Assembly (NCBI GenBank): GCA_029287275.1
Contig: JARFRL010000041.1
Location: 1-8,633, forward strand
DNA from: Pontiella desulfatans
GTDB lineage: Bacteria; Verrucomicrobiota; Kiritimatiellia; Kiritimatiellales; Pontiellaceae
Direction: 5' to 3'
Length of the DNA stretch: 8,633 bases
A model generated the notes under the pieces. That model saw nothing but the letters and a program-made list of their open reading frames with translations. It was not told the DNA's origin and ran no database searches. Of this stretch, positions 7,224 to 8,633 are shown piece by piece (positions within the stretch are counted from its first letter, which is position 1; every line of letters starts with the position of its first letter). The position numbers and the translations under genes were made by a program.

Positions 7224-8531
7224 ATGAGAACCTTTTTGCTGATCGTTCTACTCGCTTGCGCGACCGCCTCCCGCGCCGGCGCGCCGAAACAGGTGCTGTT
7301 GGTTTCCGGAGCGCCGAGCCACGGACAAGGCGAACACGAGTTCCCCGCCGGCGTGGACCTCCTCGCGGCGGCGCTCAATCAATCGGGCCTGGATCTCGCG
7401 GCGTCCGCTCACCACCAATCGTGGCCGCCCGCCGAGGCGCTCGAGAACATCGACGCGTTGGTGGTCTATTGCGACGGACGGAAAAACCACCTCGCGTTGG
7501 GCCACGAAGCGGAACTGCTCGCGTTGTCCAACCGCGGCGTCGGCCTTGTTTTCCTGCACTACGCGCTCGATGGCGAAACGGGCCTTTTGGACGAAACGCT
7601 GCTGAAAGTGGTGGGCGGCCGATACGACGACGAAAAGTCGAACAACCCCGTCTGGACCCTCAAAAATCCCGTCATCGTCAAGCATCCGATCACCCGCGGC
7701 GTGAAGCCCTTCGAGTTGAAGGACGAATATTACTACAACCTGACGTTCGCGGACGTGACCCCGCTTCTGCTCGCGGTCCCGCCCGAGGAGGATCAGGCCC
7801 ACACGCTCGCGTGGGCCTATGGCGACCATGTTTTCGGGTTCACGGGAGGCCACTTTCATCGTAGCTGGGGGCAACCGGATTTCCGCAAGCTGACGCTCAA
7901 CGCGATCGTCTGGTCCGCGGGGCTGGAGGTCCCGAAAGACGGCGTCGCGTCCGCCGACCCCGTGGTCACCAAGCACGCAACCATTTTGCACGCGATCGCC
8001 AAGGGCGACGCCGTCGACACGCGCAATCATCTGCTGCTCGGCGCCGACGTCAACGAGGCGAACAAGCAGGGGTGGACGCCGCTGCACTTCGCCACCGTCC
8101 GCGGCAAGACCGACTGCGCCGCGGTGCTCATCGCCGGCGGCGCGGAGTTGAACCCGCGAACCGGAACGCTTAAAACGCCGTCGCATCTCGCCGCCGACCG
8201 CGGCTTCCTGGAAATCACCAAACTGCTCGTCGAGAGCGGCGCCGACCTCGCCGCGATGGATGATGAAGGCTGGACGCCGTTGCACTACGCGGCCGAAAAG
8301 GACAAAGTCGAAGTCGCCGCGTACCTGCTCGAAAACGGCGCCGTGGTCGACGCGGTCAGCACGCGCGGCGGCACGCCGTTGCACGAGGCCTCCGCGTCCG
8401 CCAGCTCGGAAATGATCAGGCTGCTGCTGAAAAACGGGGCCGACAAATCCATCCGGGCCACCAACGGGAAAACCCCGCTCGACTACGCCGTTGAACTCGG
8501 CAACGAGCCCGCGGAGGCGTTGTTACGGTAG
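7224..8531 (+). CDS. exported ThuA-like domain fused to ankyrin repeats
   Basis: A 435-residue two-part protein. Residues 1-18 look like a signal peptide (MRTFLLIVLLACATASRA, likely cut before GAPK). Residues about 22-233 form a ThuA-like/glutamine-amidotransferase-like domain: KQVLLVSG strand, SHGQGEHEF (32-40), IDALVVYCDG (76-85), GVGLVFLHYAL (105-115), VKHPITRGV (152-160), ELKDEYYYN (164-172), AWAYGDHVFGFTGGHFHRSW (196-215) and a closing FRKLTLNAIVWSAG (220-233), the usual ThuA-family ending. After a short linker, about five to six ankyrin repeats run to the C-terminus: one degenerate at about 251-281, then repeats beginning GWTPLHFA (283), KTPSHLAA (317), GWTPLHYAA (349), GGTPLHEA (382) and a truncated GKTPLDYA (415). 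ThuA domains occur in periplasmic sugar-related proteins of this bacterial group; the enzymatic activity is unproven. Ankyrin repeats suggest a protein partner. The ribosome-binding site GGGGAA (7214-7219) lies within the preceding gene's end. Confidence 0.87.
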   Translation: MRTFLLIVLLACATASRAGAPKQVLLVSGAPSHGQGEHEFPAGVDLLAAALNQSGLDLAASAHHQSWPPAEALENIDALVVYCDGRKNHLALGHEAELLALSNRGVGLVFLHYALDGETGLLDETLLKVVGGRYDDEKSNNPVWTLKNPVIVKHPITRGVKPFELKDEYYYNLTFADVTPLLLAVPPEEDQAHTLAWAYGDHVFGFTGGHFHRSWGQPDFRKLTLNAIVWSAGLEVPKDGVASADPVVTKHATILHAIAKGDAVDTRNHLLLGADVNEANKQGWTPLHFATVRGKTDCAAVLIAGGAELNPRTGTLKTPSHLAADRGFLEITKLLVESGADLAAMDDEGWTPLHYAAEKDKVEVAAYLLENGAVVDAVSTRGGTPLHEASASASSEMIRLLLKNGADKSIRATNGKTPLDYAVELGNEPAEALLR

Positions 8532-8633
8532 GAGGCTTTCGCCGAACGTTGGAGCCGATTCCGCGAGCAGGCCGCGCCGGAACGCCTCGGCTTCGCAAAG
8601 GTTGACGGCGATCTCGCGGGCGACCCAGGAGAT
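8523..8633 (-). CDS. 3' end of an unidentified minus-strand gene
   Basis: Reading inward from the right edge, the minus strand gives 36 in-frame codons and a TAA (complement of 8523-8525). The peptide contains SWVAREIAVNLCEAEAF and ends FGESLLP. Third positions are almost all G or C, as in the neighbouring genes, and the composition looks protein-like, so I take it as the C-terminus of a real gene starting outside the window. It would be convergent with the ThuA/ankyrin gene and overlap its end by 9 bases. I do not recognise the family. Confidence 0.5.
   Translation of the reverse strand: MSWVAREIAVNLCEAEAFRRGLLAESAPTFGESLLP

Noticed and set aside
7248..8384. 378-codon minus-strand open frame opposite the ThuA/ankyrin gene
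   Set aside because: It is antisense to a gene with clear domains on the plus strand, and its composition is typical of a frame shadow.

Overview
The window is a GC-rich bacterial stretch (protein-coding parts by eye around 60 % GC, strong G/C preference at third codon positions) with eight recognisable protein genes, two of them cut by the window edges, plus one deleted-gene remnant. The gene mix suggests an environmental polysaccharide degrader of the Planctomycetota-Verrucomicrobiota-Chlamydiota group, Kiritimatiellota or Verrucomicrobiota being my best guess: a formylglycine sulfatase in a sugar-acid operon, a secreted ThuA-type protein and dispersed palindromic intergenic repeats. No rRNA, tRNA or single-copy marker is present, so this placement is inference.

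Region 1 (1-4099, + strand) is a tightly packed catabolic operon. It holds a 5'-truncated LarA-family nickel-pincer racemase/epimerase homolog, an exported sulfatase joined to it by an ATGA overlap, a 32-codon remnant of a 6-phosphogluconate dehydrogenase gene, and a full-length uronate isomerase (uxaC). Together they point to use of sulfated, uronate-containing glycans. The sulfatase would strip sulfate outside the cytoplasm, UxaC would isomerise the released uronate, and the LarA homolog could epimerise an aldonate or other 2-hydroxyacid.

The most striking observation is the remnant at 2560-2658. It keeps its ribosome-binding site, start codon, the first ~12 residues of a Gnd protein (Rossmann start) and the characteristic Gnd C-terminus, joined in frame. 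Roughly 1.3 kb of the middle appears to be missing.

Region 2 (4096-4368, - strand) is a small PGPGW-type membrane protein gene convergent with uxaC; the two stop codons share the bases CTAG. Region 3 (4369-4856) is a 488-bp gene-poor spacer. It contains a 14-bp-period direct repeat over a possible promoter, a degenerate palindromic interspersed repeat with ATACCA/TGGTAT ends, a T-tract hairpin and a GC-rich hairpin.

Region 4 (4857-6617, - strand) is a complete Uup-type ABC-F ATPase gene with a microsatellite-like TTCGAC tract in its C-terminal linker. Region 5 (6720-8531, + strand) is divergent from it. It is a two-gene unit: a stand-alone cyclic-nucleotide-binding-fold protein without a DNA-binding domain, directly abutted (TAGATG) by an exported ThuA-like/ankyrin-repeat fusion. 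At the right edge the 3' end of an unidentified minus-strand gene overlaps the ThuA/ankyrin stop.

I see no CRISPR array, no intact transposase, no structural RNA and no clear defence system.
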